Counted from the first letter of the stretch, positions 8,196 to 16,866 are shown. The stretch is DNA of 40,363 nucleotides from Lishizhenia sp033720595 (GCF_033720595.1 NZ_JAWWCF010000003.1:1-40363); one strand, 5' to 3'. Notes: a model not told the origin generated them from the sequence alone. Program-made: numbers and translations.

Positions 8196-9488
8196 ATGAA
8201 GTACGATAGAATTGACAAAGAACTTTTCATTTCGAATAGAAAAAGATTTACACAACATATGGAAGGAAATGCATTAGCAGCATTCACTTCTAACGATGTT
8301 TTCCCTACTGGAGCAGACAGCACATTACCATTTAAGCAATCGGGAGATATTTTCCACTTATCAGGAGTTGATCAAGAAGACAGTATTCTTGTAATTTTCC
8401 CTAACGCAAAGACTGAAAAATTTAGAGAAGTATTATTCTTAACTGAAACAAATGAGCACATTGCTGTTTGGGAAGGTGAGAAATTAACAAAGGAAGCTGC
8501 TTTTGAAACTTCAGGAATCAAGACAGTTTACTGGCGTCATGAATTTGAAACCATCTTTAAGCAAATGATGGCGGAAGCAGACACTATTTACTTAAATACA
8601 AACGAACACGCAAGAGCAAAAACAGAAGTTGAGACGCACGAAAAACGATTCAACAAAAATGTGGTCGCTCAATTCCCAGCTCACCAAGTGAGAAAGAGTG
8701 CTCCTATCATGCACAAAATTAGAAGTGTTAAACACCCTATAGAATTAGACCTTATGCAAAAGGCTTGTGACATCACTAAAGCAGGTGTTCACAGAGTTTT
8801 AAAAGCATTGAAGCCAGGTGTTATGGAGTACGAATTGGAAGCTGAAATCATGCACGAATTCTTAAGAAATCGTTCGAAAGGTTTTGCTTACACACCAATT
8901 ATTGCCTCTGGAAAAAGCGCCTGTGTTTTACACTACATTGAAAACAACAAAGAGTGTAAAGACGGTGATTTAATTTTGATGGACTTTGGTGCAGAATACG
9001 CCAACTATTGTTCTGATCTTACACGTACTTTCCCAGTAAACGGAAGATTTACAGATAGACAAAAAGATGTTTACAACGCTGTTTTGCGTGTAAAGAAAGC
9101 ATCAGAGCAATTATTAGTTCCTGGAACTATGCTTGGAGAATACCATCAAGAAGTAGGTAAGTTAATGACTTCAGAATTACTCGGTTTAGGTTTATTAGAC
9201 CAAACTGACGTTAAAAATGAAAACCCAGATTGGCCAGCATACAAGAAATACTTTATGCACGGTACTTCTCACTTCATTGGTTTAGATACACACGATTTAG
9301 GTTTATGGACTGAACCTATCCAAGAAAATATGGTCTTTACTTGTGAGCCAGGAATCTACATCCCTAACGAAAACATTGGAATTCGTTTAGAAGATGATTT
9401 AGTAGTGAGAGAAGGTCAAGCACCATTGAACTTAATGGGAGACATTCCTATTGAGATTGAAGAAATTGAATCTATAATGAACGACTAA
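8196..9488 (+). CDS. Xaa-Pro aminopeptidase (M24B, PepP-like metallopeptidase)
   Basis: 430 residues, the normal length. The N-terminal domain (1-165) contains the aminopeptidase P N-terminal pattern GDIFHLSGVDQEDSILVIFP. The C-terminal pita-bread catalytic domain carries all five dinuclear metal ligands: Asp263 (LMDFGAEYANY), Asp274 (CSDLTRTF), His359 (HGTSHFIGLDTHD), Glu384 (CEPGIYIP) and Glu399 (IRLEDD), plus the substrate-site His246. It removes N-terminal residues that precede proline, in the cytoplasm (no signal peptide). The alpha/beta hydrolase gene starts 2 nt after its stop, so the two form an operon. The divergent neighbour is the unknown two-gene operon. Confidence 0.95.
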   Translation: MKYDRIDKELFISNRKRFTQHMEGNALAAFTSNDVFPTGADSTLPFKQSGDIFHLSGVDQEDSILVIFPNAKTEKFREVLFLTETNEHIAVWEGEKLTKEAAFETSGIKTVYWRHEFETIFKQMMAEADTIYLNTNEHARAKTEVETHEKRFNKNVVAQFPAHQVRKSAPIMHKIRSVKHPIELDLMQKACDITKAGVHRVLKALKPGVMEYELEAEIMHEFLRNRSKGFAYTPIIASGKSACVLHYIENNKECKDGDLILMDFGAEYANYCSDLTRTFPVNGRFTDRQKDVYNAVLRVKKASEQLLVPGTMLGEYHQEVGKLMTSELLGLGLLDQTDVKNENPDWPAYKKYFMHGTSHFIGLDTHDLGLWTEPIQENMVFTCEPGIYIPNENIGIRLEDDLVVREGQAPLNLMGDIPIEIEEIESIMND

Positions 9489-9490
9489 TT

Positions 9491-10273
9491 ATGTTAACAC
9501 ATAAAGGTTTATACTACAGGATAACTGGCAACGGTTATCCTGTTCTTTTGTTGCATGGTTTCTTAGAAGACGAAACCATGTGGAAGGAAATCAGACAGAG
9601 TTTCGAAGGTTTCCAATTTATAAGCATAGATCTACCGGGTCATGGTAATTCAGCTAATCATCCCTTAAAAGATGAAATGCAATCTATTGCACAACCTGTT
9701 GCCGATTTAATACAAAGTTTAGGGTTTACGAACTATGCAGTTGTTGGACATAGTTTAGGAGGCTATATAGGATTAGAGCTTTTAAAAAGCCTTACTCCTC
9801 CAAGTTCTATTTGTCTGTTAAACTCACATCCTTTTGAAGACACACCGTTTAGAAAGGAAAATAGGTTGCGCTTGGTAGAACTGCTGAAAACAAAAAAACG
9901 CAGCTTTTTACAACAAGCCATTCCAGGTTTGTTTATGTATCCGTCGAATCACGATATTGAAATTCGCAGCTTGATTGATGATGCTGAAAAACTTCCAACA
10001 GAAGCCATTCAGCATACAACTTTAGCCATGCGTGCAAGAGAAAATTATGCCACTACCCTAATAGAGGAGGCGAAAAAGACTAAAATCTATTGTATAGATG
10101 GGGAAGATGATGTTTTAGTGCAACATCGTGCTTTACAAGATTGGTGCTCTGAAGTTGGTGGAACTTATTTAAGTATTCCTGACACTGCTCATATGCCATT
10201 TATAGAAACACCTGATGAACTTTTGGAAAGTTTAGAGCTTGTATTTAAAGACATAAAAAAACGGGAAGATTAA
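9491..10273 (+). CDS. Alpha/beta-fold hydrolase
   Basis: 260 residues, cytoplasmic. It has the oxyanion-hole HGFLEDETMW near residue 22, nucleophile elbow GHSLGG (Ser88), a probable acid Asp207 (CIDGEDDVLV) and His234 (DTAHMPF), so the Ser-Asp-His triad is complete. The closest general type is the small carboxylesterase/MenH-like group; the substrate cannot be named. It begins 2 nt after the Xaa-Pro aminopeptidase stop and is probably cotranscribed with it. Its stop codon lies in the loop of the hairpin at 10260-10281, which is shared with the opposite strand. Confidence 0.9.
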   Translation: MLTHKGLYYRITGNGYPVLLLHGFLEDETMWKEIRQSFEGFQFISIDLPGHGNSANHPLKDEMQSIAQPVADLIQSLGFTNYAVVGHSLGGYIGLELLKSLTPPSSICLLNSHPFEDTPFRKENRLRLVELLKTKKRSFLQQAIPGLFMYPSNHDIEIRSLIDDAEKLPTEAIQHTTLAMRARENYATTLIEEAKKTKIYCIDGEDDVLVQHRALQDWCSEVGGTYLSIPDTAHMPFIETPDELLESLELVFKDIKKRED

Positions 10274-10281
10274 TTCCCGTT
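10260..10281 (-). terminator. Terminator hairpin, strongest for the minus strand, with stop codons of both flanking ORFs in or at the loop
   Basis: Perfect 8-bp arms aacgggaa / ttcccgtt with a 6-nt loop gattaa. On the minus strand it is followed by a run of seven T, a classic terminator. On the plus strand only two T follow. The stop of the alpha/beta hydrolase (10271-10273) and the stop of the minus-strand 20-residue ORF (10270-10272) both fall in this loop. This points to a minus-strand transcript ending here. Confidence 0.75.
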
Positions 10282-10332
10282 GTCATTAAATATCCAAATT
10301 CGAATAGGGTCTACATGTAATGTTGTAATCAT
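10270..10332 (-). CDS. Candidate 20-residue small protein or leader peptide
   Basis: An ATG at 10332 on the minus strand opens a 20-codon frame reading MITTLHVDPIRIWIFNDNGN and ending with TAA in the loop of a strong minus-strand terminator. Upstream on the same strand, a TTTG followed after about 23 nt by TTAATTTG (one mismatch to TAnnTTTG, about 10391-10398) could be its promoter, making a unit of roughly 130 nt. The peptide is hydrophobic/aromatic with a Trp and no signal sequence. I do not know a family. It may be a real small protein, a leader peptide or chance; the terminator in an otherwise plus-strand region is the main support that something is transcribed here. Confidence 0.4.
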   Translation of the reverse strand: MITTLHVDPIRIWIFNDNGN

Positions 10333-10550
10333 AATTTTAAGTTTTAACAGCGTTTAATGGTGTAGCTAAAAATTGCTAACACTATGCAAATTAAGGAATA
10401 AGCACGGTTTAATTTCTGCCAAACTTGTTAGTAGCGGAGTTGATTGATTCAAAAGTGAAGATTTTCATTTAAACGGTAAATCCTTAGTATTAGTGGTGAA
10501 AATGAGCCTTTCTAGGAAAAAAAATTATCTTTATTACATAAAATCAAACT

Positions 10551-11333
10551 ATGACAAAACTTAAAGCTTTAATTGTAGACGACGAAGAAATGGCTAGGAA
10601 AAACCTCGTAATGTTACTCGAGGAATTTTGTCCAGAAATAGAAGTTTTAGGAGAAGCTGCCAATAAAAAAGAAGCCAAAGAAAAAATTGAAGAACTTAAA
10701 CCAGATGTACTCTTCTTAGACATAAGAATGCCAAGTGGTTCTGAAGGTTTTGAACTGTTAGAAGAAATTGAAAACAGAGATTTTTTAGTTGTTTTTGTAA
10801 CCGCCTTTAAAGATTTTGCCATTCGCGCTTTCCAAGCCAATGCAATTCACTATCTGTTAAAACCCATAGATATTGATGATTTAAAAGCTGCCGTTGAAAA
10901 GATCATTGATTCTAGTAAGTTGTACAAATCAACTCCTGATGGAATGGACACCTATTACGATACGATTAAAAACTTATCGCATCAAATCCATTCAAGTCAA
11001 TTCAATAACCGAATTGCAATTAGTCATACCAAAGGACTAAAAATAGTTGAAGACGATACCATCTCTTACTTAGAGGCAAGTGGAAATTGTACCACAATAT
11101 ATTTCACCAATGGGAAAAGGTATTTAGACACGCGAACTTTAAAAATTTACGAAGAGATATTAAATCCTGATAAATTTTACCGTGTACACAAATCCTACAT
11201 CATTAACTTAAATGAACTTGTAGAATATCTCAATGAAGACGGACATACTGCAGTATTAAAAGATGGAAAACATTTACCGGTAGCCAGAAATAGAGTATCT
11301 GCTTTCCTCAAACTATTGAAAGGAAAACATTAA
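10551..11333 (+). CDS. LytTR-family response regulator (LytR/AlgR type)
   Basis: 260 residues. The receiver domain (1-120) has the acidic pair Asp10/Asp11 (VDDEE), the phospho-acceptor Asp57 (LFLDIRMPSG) and the conserved Lys in YLLKPIDIDDL. The LytTR DNA-binding domain follows (about 155-255) with EASGNCTTIYFTNGKRYLDT and FYRVHKSYIINLNELVEYL. It should bind promoter direct repeats when phosphorylated. Its stop overlaps the start of the propeller histidine kinase (TAATG), so the two form a cognate pair with translational coupling. Targets are unknown. A -7-like TATCTTTA lies at 10527-10534, just ahead of the start. Confidence 0.94.
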   Translation: MTKLKALIVDDEEMARKNLVMLLEEFCPEIEVLGEAANKKEAKEKIEELKPDVLFLDIRMPSGSEGFELLEEIENRDFLVVFVTAFKDFAIRAFQANAIHYLLKPIDIDDLKAAVEKIIDSSKLYKSTPDGMDTYYDTIKNLSHQIHSSQFNNRIAISHTKGLKIVEDDTISYLEASGNCTTIYFTNGKRYLDTRTLKIYEEILNPDKFYRVHKSYIINLNELVEYLNEDGHTAVLKDGKHLPVARNRVSAFLKLLKGKH

Positions 11334-14278
11334 TGAAACACCTTTGCTTTCTCTTCTTTCTTTTAGGCTTTTTAGTAAGTGCTTCTGCTCAGAATTACAG
11401 TTATATAAAGTATAGCGCTTCAGAAGGACTACCGCAATCTCAAGTTTTTGACATCACCCAAGATAACAACGGTTATTTATGGGTGGCCACTTTTGGTGGT
11501 TTAGCCAAGTTTAACGGAACTAAGTTTGAGACTTTCAATACGGAGAATGGACTATTCAATAATAGAAACTCTTTTATTGAGTTCATTGATAACCGTCTTT
11601 ATGTTGGACACGAAGGAGGAGTGAGTATAGGAGACAACAGAAGCTTTATTCATATAGCACTACCGGATGCGGCCAAAACCACAAAAGTAACGGCTATTCA
11701 AAAATTCAAAAATGAAATATTCATTGCAACTAACGGAGGAGGCTTGTACAAACTGGTTGACAATCAATTTGAACGCATAAAACAAAGTCCACAATACATA
11801 CGAGACCTAACCGTATTTGAAAATCAATTGTATTTAGCAGCAAGAAAAGGACTTTTCTCTGTACAAGAAAACGGAGTTTTGGACACACTTGTTTACGACA
11901 CTAAAATATCTTTCACTGGTATATCAAAGAGTAAACAAACTTTGTATTTATCAGCTTACAACGGACATATTTATCAATACAAATCATCTCAACTCAAAAG
12001 TCTCTACGTTTCAAACACAAAGTTTAGAGGAGTACTTTATAAAAACAACAAACTCTGGTGTTATGCCCTGTCAGGTGTTACCCAAATCAATTTAGCTACA
12101 AATAAATCTTTAAGACTTACAGACAAAAACGGATTAGAAACCCCCGACATTAACGCCGTATTTATTGACAGAGAAGACAACCTCTGGTTGGGAAGTAGTG
12201 GAAAAGGATTATTGCGCTTTTCTGGAGAAGCATTCACCTATTTCAAAAAAGACGAACGCCTATCCTCTGACCTAGTGCTCTCCATATTAGAAACTCAATC
12301 TGGCGAGTATTTTTTCTCAACTTTTGACGCAGAACTTACGCATTGGATCAACGACACAAACACAGCCTTCCTTCATATTGTGGATGGATTTGTATGGTCT
12401 TCGGTAGAACGAGAAAATGGCGACATATTTTTCGGGACCAATAAAGGAATCTATTGGCACGATAAATCTGAAGATTTTTGGAAAAGGTATAAAGGAAAAA
12501 ATAAACTACCGAGTGCTAAAATAACTGCCCTGTTTTTACTTTCGGATAGCAATACCGTATTAGCAGGAGGAAAAGACGGTTTCTCTAGAATTGTTGCAGA
12601 CAGTGTTTACATAGACTCATCTCTGATTCAAAAAAACCTTAATGTAAAAGGCTTTGCGCAAATAAACGATGACATTTATGTGTTAGGAAAAAAGAGTCTG
12701 TATAGAGTGCAAGGTTCACAAGCCAAAGAAATCATTCACCAAGAAGATTATTCATTTACCTCCATTCGAAAGGATGCTGACAACAACCTATGGCTGGGAG
12801 CCGAACAGGGTCTATTCCTTGTTCAAGGAGACTCTTTGGTTGAAATAGAACTCGACAATAACAAAGGAGCGAGTTTCACTTTCTTTGTTGAAACCTATAA
12901 ACACTACATTTACGTAGGAACGAATAACGGACTTTACCGCTACAACATTCACACCCACAGCATCAAACATTACGGTATAAATGAAGGACTGATTGACCTT
13001 GAAGCCAACATCAATGCTGTATATATTGATAGTAAAGAACAGCTCTGGTTTGGAACAGCAAGTGGTTTAATGAAATTAGACCTTAATAAGGAAGATGCCA
13101 TATTTACGAAGGCGAGTCCTTTGGTACAAATAAGTGAGATTAAACTGACAAAAACCGATAAAGACATTAGTACATATTGTGACTCTATTACTCCTTTAGG
13201 TTTACCGGTTAACTTACAGCTGCCCTACAAACTAAACGGATTGAATATAAGGCTAGATGGACTTTTCTACTCTAATCCAAAAGGGGTTGAGTTCTCCTAC
13301 CAATTGGTTTCTGAAGACTCTCTAAAATGGACGCCTTTAGATGAGGCTTCAACCATTACTTTTCCCAACCTAAACTTTGGAGATTATACCCTTTTGATTA
13401 AAGCCAAGAGTATCAATGGTCAAGAAAGTGAGATAAAATCTTTCCGCTTTACCATATTGCGTCCTTACTATTTTACAACATGGTTCATCACCAGTATCAT
13501 TCTATTATTGATACTAATCGTATTGGGCATCTTATACGCTAACAATGTGCGTATTAAAAAGAAGATTGCTCGTAAACAATATGAAGAACAGTTAGAGTCG
13601 CGCACGAAACTAGCCAGATTAGAACAACAGTCTCTTAACGCGAGCATGAATCGTCACTTCATATTTAACTCTTTAAATTCAATACAGTATTATATAAATG
13701 CTAACGATAAATTAAGTGCGAATAGATTCTTAACTCGTTTTGCCAAACTTATTCGAAAAAACCTGGACAGTTCACATGAAAAGAATGGACTTGTAAAGTT
13801 AGCCGATGAAATGGAGCGTTTAAAGTTATATATGGACTTGGAGCGCATGCGTTTTACCAATAAGTTTGATTACAGCATCCACATAGAAGAAAATATAGAT
13901 CTAGAATCAATAGATGTTCCAGCCATGTTATTACAACCCTTCGTAGAGAACAGTATCATACACGGTGTACTGCCACGTCATGACGACAAGGGACACATAC
14001 AGGTAAACATTAATAAACGTGAAAACAGTTTTGTTGTAGAAATTTTTGACAATGGAGTTGGAATTGACGTGAGTAAGGTAAATAAAGTAAGCTTTGAAGG
14101 AGATCATAATTCTCACGGTATGGAGATCACATCTAAGCGTATAGAAATACTTAAAAAGCTGACAGATAGAAATATTGAATTAACCGGGCCACAGCAAATC
14201 AATGAAAACGACGGTTCAATCAAAGGAACTAGCGTTTGGATAAGAATAGAAAACAATAATTTGTCTGTTCGGGATTAA
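11333..14278 (+). CDS. Beta-propeller sensor histidine kinase, LytS (His_kinase) type
   Basis: 981 residues. Signal peptide (FFLLGFLVSASAQ, to about 20); two-component propeller repeats from about 25 to 610 with typical blades such as ITQDNNGYLWVATFGGLAKF and IDREDNLWLGSSGKGLLRF; a Y_Y_Y-like domain (about 640-710); one membrane helix (about 716-740, WFITSIILLLILIVLGIL); a short linker helix; the His_kinase domain with phospho-acceptor His775 in SMNRHFIFNSLNSIQYY; and an ATPase domain (LLQPFVENSIIHGV, DNGVGID). The propeller faces the periplasm and should sense an external or envelope cue. The H-box has Arg774 where most LytS-type kinases have Pro (NPHF). It overlaps the LytTR regulator, its presumed partner. 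The signal sensed is unknown. Confidence 0.94.
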   Translation: MKHLCFLFFLLGFLVSASAQNYSYIKYSASEGLPQSQVFDITQDNNGYLWVATFGGLAKFNGTKFETFNTENGLFNNRNSFIEFIDNRLYVGHEGGVSIGDNRSFIHIALPDAAKTTKVTAIQKFKNEIFIATNGGGLYKLVDNQFERIKQSPQYIRDLTVFENQLYLAARKGLFSVQENGVLDTLVYDTKISFTGISKSKQTLYLSAYNGHIYQYKSSQLKSLYVSNTKFRGVLYKNNKLWCYALSGVTQINLATNKSLRLTDKNGLETPDINAVFIDREDNLWLGSSGKGLLRFSGEAFTYFKKDERLSSDLVLSILETQSGEYFFSTFDAELTHWINDTNTAFLHIVDGFVWSSVERENGDIFFGTNKGIYWHDKSEDFWKRYKGKNKLPSAKITALFLLSDSNTVLAGGKDGFSRIVADSVYIDSSLIQKNLNVKGFAQINDDIYVLGKKSLYRVQGSQAKEIIHQEDYSFTSIRKDADNNLWLGAEQGLFLVQGDSLVEIELDNNKGASFTFFVETYKHYIYVGTNNGLYRYNIHTHSIKHYGINEGLIDLEANINAVYIDSKEQLWFGTASGLMKLDLNKEDAIFTKASPLVQISEIKLTKTDKDISTYCDSITPLGLPVNLQLPYKLNGLNIRLDGLFYSNPKGVEFSYQLVSEDSLKWTPLDEASTITFPNLNFGDYTLLIKAKSINGQESEIKSFRFTILRPYYFTTWFITSIILLLILIVLGILYANNVRIKKKIARKQYEEQLESRTKLARLEQQSLNASMNRHFIFNSLNSIQYYINANDKLSANRFLTRFAKLIRKNLDSSHEKNGLVKLADEMERLKLYMDLERMRFTNKFDYSIHIEENIDLESIDVPAMLLQPFVENSIIHGVLPRHDDKGHIQVNINKRENSFVVEIFDNGVGIDVSKVNKVSFEGDHNSHGMEITSKRIEILKKLTDRNIELTGPQQINENDGSIKGTSVWIRIENNNLSVRD

Positions 14279-14291
14279 CATTGTATATTTG
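14260..14291 (+). promoter_or_regulatory. Strong Bacteroidota-type promoter for the acidic lipoprotein
   Basis: TTTG at 14260-14263 is followed after 20 nt by TATATTTG at 14284-14291, an exact match to the -33/-7 consensus of Bacteroidota housekeeping promoters. The start point should fall near 14298, giving a leader of about 25 nt. The -33 lies inside the 3' end of the kinase gene. This gives the small lipoprotein its own transcript. Confidence 0.75.
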
Positions 14292-14322
14292 GATTTAGTA
14301 TTCTTATCAAAGAACTGAATAA

Positions 14323-14568
14323 ATGAAAAAGTATATATTCATACTCGCGCTTTTACTTATGGCTGCTACGGCATGTCAGAAAGAGGTTATTGTTCCTAAC
14401 GATAGACCTAGTGAAGTTACGATGACTACACGAGGTGCTTCAGATGATGTTGTTACTCCAGGTGCAGCAGATGATGAAGACGACAACATTACAGATCCAG
14501 ATAATGATGAGGATGAAACAGATGTTGAATCTGAAGAAGATTTAGAAGCTTTAAATTCTAAGAACTAG
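14323..14568 (+). CDS. Small, highly acidic lipoprotein
   Basis: 81 residues. MKKYIFILALLLMAATACQKE is a lipoprotein signal with the lipobox Cys at 18. The mature part is about 60 residues, and its second half is almost entirely Asp/Glu with Asn and Gly (DDEDDNITDPDNDEDETD), so it is strongly negative and probably disordered. It might bind divalent cations or cationic molecules at the envelope; this is inference only. It follows the two-component pair by 44 nt but has its own promoter (14260-14291) and a strong terminator (14589-14618), so it is a compact monocistronic unit of about 320 nt. No family recognised. Confidence 0.8.
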   Translation: MKKYIFILALLLMAATACQKEVIVPNDRPSEVTMTTRGASDDVVTPGAADDEDDNITDPDNDEDETDVESEEDLEALNSKN

Positions 14569-14588
14569 AATTAACACGATAAAATTAT

Positions 14589-14618
14589 AATCCCAACTTT
14601 TCAGTTGGGATTTTTTTT
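14589..14618 (+). terminator. Rho-independent terminator of the acidic lipoprotein gene
   Basis: Perfect 10-bp arms aatcccaact / agttgggatt, a 4-nt loop and eight T in a row. It lies 20 nt after the stop codon. Confidence 0.93.
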
Positions 14619-14771
14619 GTCCATACATTTCAATCAATAAAAGCTACCGGTCAAAAGTTTACATTAATACACATGGCTATTTTACTATAAATTAGGGGGT
14701 GATCAGATCAACTAGCTTAAAACCTGGCAATCTGAAATGCGTTACAAATCGAATTACCTCAATTAGTTAAT

Positions 14772-16328
14772 ATGTCTAAAACTGCATCTAATAGTATACA
14801 CGAACTTATCAAAAGCCTTTCTAAATCCGAAAAAAGATATTTCAAAATCATATCTAGTCGCCACACTATCGGAGAACAGAACAACTATATTACGCTTTTT
14901 GACTACATAGATTCTCAAGACGAATATGATGAAGCGGCTCTTTTTAAGCATTTTAAAGGAGAGACATTTCTGAATAAATTCTCTATTACTAAAAATCGAT
15001 TGTACGAAGCCATCATGAAGGCGCTTGACGCTTACCACAGCTCTTCGTCTATAGACGCAAGTATTTACAGGTTATTACATGGGGCAGAAATACTCTATAA
15101 AAAGAGTTTGTACAAACACTGTAAAAAGCAGTTACTTAGTGCAGAACGCTTAGCCAAAAAACACGATAGATACGGACTTCTTGTTGAAATTAACAACAGG
15201 TATAAGAAACTAATTGAAACGGAGGGTTATCATAATATTGACTCGTCTGATCTGAATAAAACGCTGAAAGAAGACAGTGAATACCTCGATAAACTGAACC
15301 ATTACTCACAGCTATGGAAATTAAAAAGTGAGCTCTTCCTCCTTTTAAATAACAAAGGTAAAGCAAGGTCAATTGAAGAATTACAACGTTATAATTTACT
15401 CACCCAGGAGTTAACTAAATCTTCCTCTAAGGAAGCACATTCTTTTGACTCAGATTACCTTACCCATCATATTTATAGCGCGTCTTATTTTGCTTCCAAT
15501 GATTTAGAAAACTCCTTGATTCACCTCGATAAAATCATTGAGCAATACAAGGATAATCCAAGCAGAATTAAACAAGAACCAAACGTTTATTTCTCTGCGC
15601 TTTCGAACATTATATACATTGAAAGTAAGCTGGGGAATTACAAGAAGGCTATTGACTATTTAAAGGAGCTCAAAACCTTCCCGAAGGTTTACAAAATTGA
15701 TTTAACACGCGATTTAGAAATTAAGCTCTTCAGCAGTGTGAATAGTATAGAGCTCACACTCTTGATTCATCAAGGGAAATTTGAAGAAGCTGTAGGACTT
15801 TCTGAAGGCATACAAAAAGGACTTGCTCTGTATGGGAATAAGATATCCCCTCTTCGAAAATCTCACCTTAGCTTTAAACTAGGCGTTGCTTATTTCAGCC
15901 TGGAACAATACCATACCGCTTTAGAGTGGATCAATTCCATCTTAAACAATGGAGAATTGGATCAAAAAGAAGACCTCAATGCTTTCGTTCAGATTGTCGA
16001 TCTAATGATACATTTAGAGCTTAAACATCAAGACTTATTGCCTTATGCGATAAAGAACACTCAACGTTTCTTAAAATCGCGCAATAGAAGCTTTAAATTC
16101 GAAACAATCTTCCTGAAATATTTAAATAAGATTGCCAAGAGTACCGATAAATTTCAAGAACACCAACTCTTAGAAAAAGTACTCTTAGAGATCAAAGAAA
16201 TTAAAAATGATGATTTTGAAAAGAGTGCTTTGGAGTATTTTGATTTTGAAAGTTGGATTATTTCTAAGTTAAAAAACAAACCGATGCCACAAATCAGAAA
16301 AGAAGTATACAATAAATTAATTGCATAA
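14772..16328 (+). CDS. Hypothetical helical-repeat (TPR-like) cytoplasmic protein
   Basis: 518 residues, no signal peptide or membrane segment. The N-terminal 90 residues (ELIKSLSKSEKRYFKIISS, FSITKNRLYEAIMKALDAY) look like a helical domain, and the rest is a string of amphipathic helix pairs typical of TPR/SEL-like solenoids (for example LENSLIHLDKIIEQYKD, LGNYKKAIDYLKELK, LGVAYFSLEQYHTALEWIN). Solenoids of this kind usually hold other proteins. I recall unnamed Bacteroidota proteins of this layout but no function. It is monocistronic: a terminated gene lies upstream and a convergent lipoprotein gene downstream. The ATG at 14772 is the first good start after the promoter-less looking 200-nt gap. 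Confidence 0.8.
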   Translation: MSKTASNSIHELIKSLSKSEKRYFKIISSRHTIGEQNNYITLFDYIDSQDEYDEAALFKHFKGETFLNKFSITKNRLYEAIMKALDAYHSSSSIDASIYRLLHGAEILYKKSLYKHCKKQLLSAERLAKKHDRYGLLVEINNRYKKLIETEGYHNIDSSDLNKTLKEDSEYLDKLNHYSQLWKLKSELFLLLNNKGKARSIEELQRYNLLTQELTKSSSKEAHSFDSDYLTHHIYSASYFASNDLENSLIHLDKIIEQYKDNPSRIKQEPNVYFSALSNIIYIESKLGNYKKAIDYLKELKTFPKVYKIDLTRDLEIKLFSSVNSIELTLLIHQGKFEEAVGLSEGIQKGLALYGNKISPLRKSHLSFKLGVAYFSLEQYHTALEWINSILNNGELDQKEDLNAFVQIVDLMIHLELKHQDLLPYAIKNTQRFLKSRNRSFKFETIFLKYLNKIAKSTDKFQEHQLLEKVLLEIKEIKNDDFEKSALEYFDFESWIISKLKNKPMPQIRKEVYNKLIA

Positions 16329-16352
16329 AAAAAGGGTGTTATTCAAACACCC
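16327..16352 (-). terminator. Terminator of the small lipoprotein gene, overlapping its stop codon
   Basis: Arms gggtgtt (16334-16340) / aacaccc (16346-16352) with a 5-nt loop, followed on the minus strand by seven T (16327-16333). The TAA of the minus-strand gene (16339-16341) is at the edge of the loop, so the hairpin is partly coding. It also sits right after the stop of the convergent plus-strand gene. Confidence 0.75.
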
Positions 16353-16761
16353 CTAAAACTTCTCCTATAGCATTGAGTACTGTAATTTTAGTAAGCTCAC
16401 TACCCGATATTTTCGTTTTGAAGGAACAATAGTATTCGCAATCATCTTTAAATACTACTTCCGTGCTGCTCTTTTTATGTGGTCCTTCCAAGGTAACACA
16501 TCTTCCGTCAGCTGCAACTACCAATTGGTTGTCTTTACTTACATAGAAGTCAGCCGTCATTCCTGAAGAGAAATCTCCACCGTTCGCCATTGCTTTGTAC
16601 TCAAAACTGTAAGTACCTTTGGCCTCTGTTACATCTCCTGCTGCTTCATTTGCACCCAAATCTTGTGTACAAACTTCTCCTTTACATCTATTTACCTTGT
16701 TACATTGCACAAATGAAAGTGCTAAAACGGCAGCTACTAATGTGATTTTAAGTGTTTTCAT
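16339..16761 (-). CDS. Hypothetical small lipoprotein
   Basis: 140 residues from the ATG at 16761, chosen because it starts the lipoprotein signal MKTLKITLVAAVLALSFVQC (lipobox Cys at 20). A longer frame would extend into the palindromic region at 16867-16930 and is unlikely. The mature part contains several Cys (CNKVNRCKGEVC, GRCVTLEG, DDCEYYCSFK) that could form disulfides, and it is beta-rich, ending ITVLNAIGEVLGVFE. No family recognised. The gene is isolated: it has its own terminator, and REP-like hairpins separate it from thiL upstream. Confidence 0.75.
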   Translation of the reverse strand: MKTLKITLVAAVLALSFVQCNKVNRCKGEVCTQDLGANEAAGDVTEAKGTYSFEYKAMANGGDFSSGMTADFYVSKDNQLVVAADGRCVTLEGPHKKSSTEVVFKDDCEYYCSFKTKISGSELTKITVLNAIGEVLGVFE

Positions 16762-16866
16762 AAGCTTTAAATTCACCTTAAAAATAGAAGGAATCTGCAT
16801 ACCCTTTACCATAATCATAGAATATTTGATAAAACTCCGCATTAGCGGTAGTAATGGCACCCCGCA

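Noticed and set aside
10544..10840. 98-codon minus-strand frame
   Set aside because: It is antisense to the receiver domain of the response regulator, with Ser/Lys-rich shadow composition.
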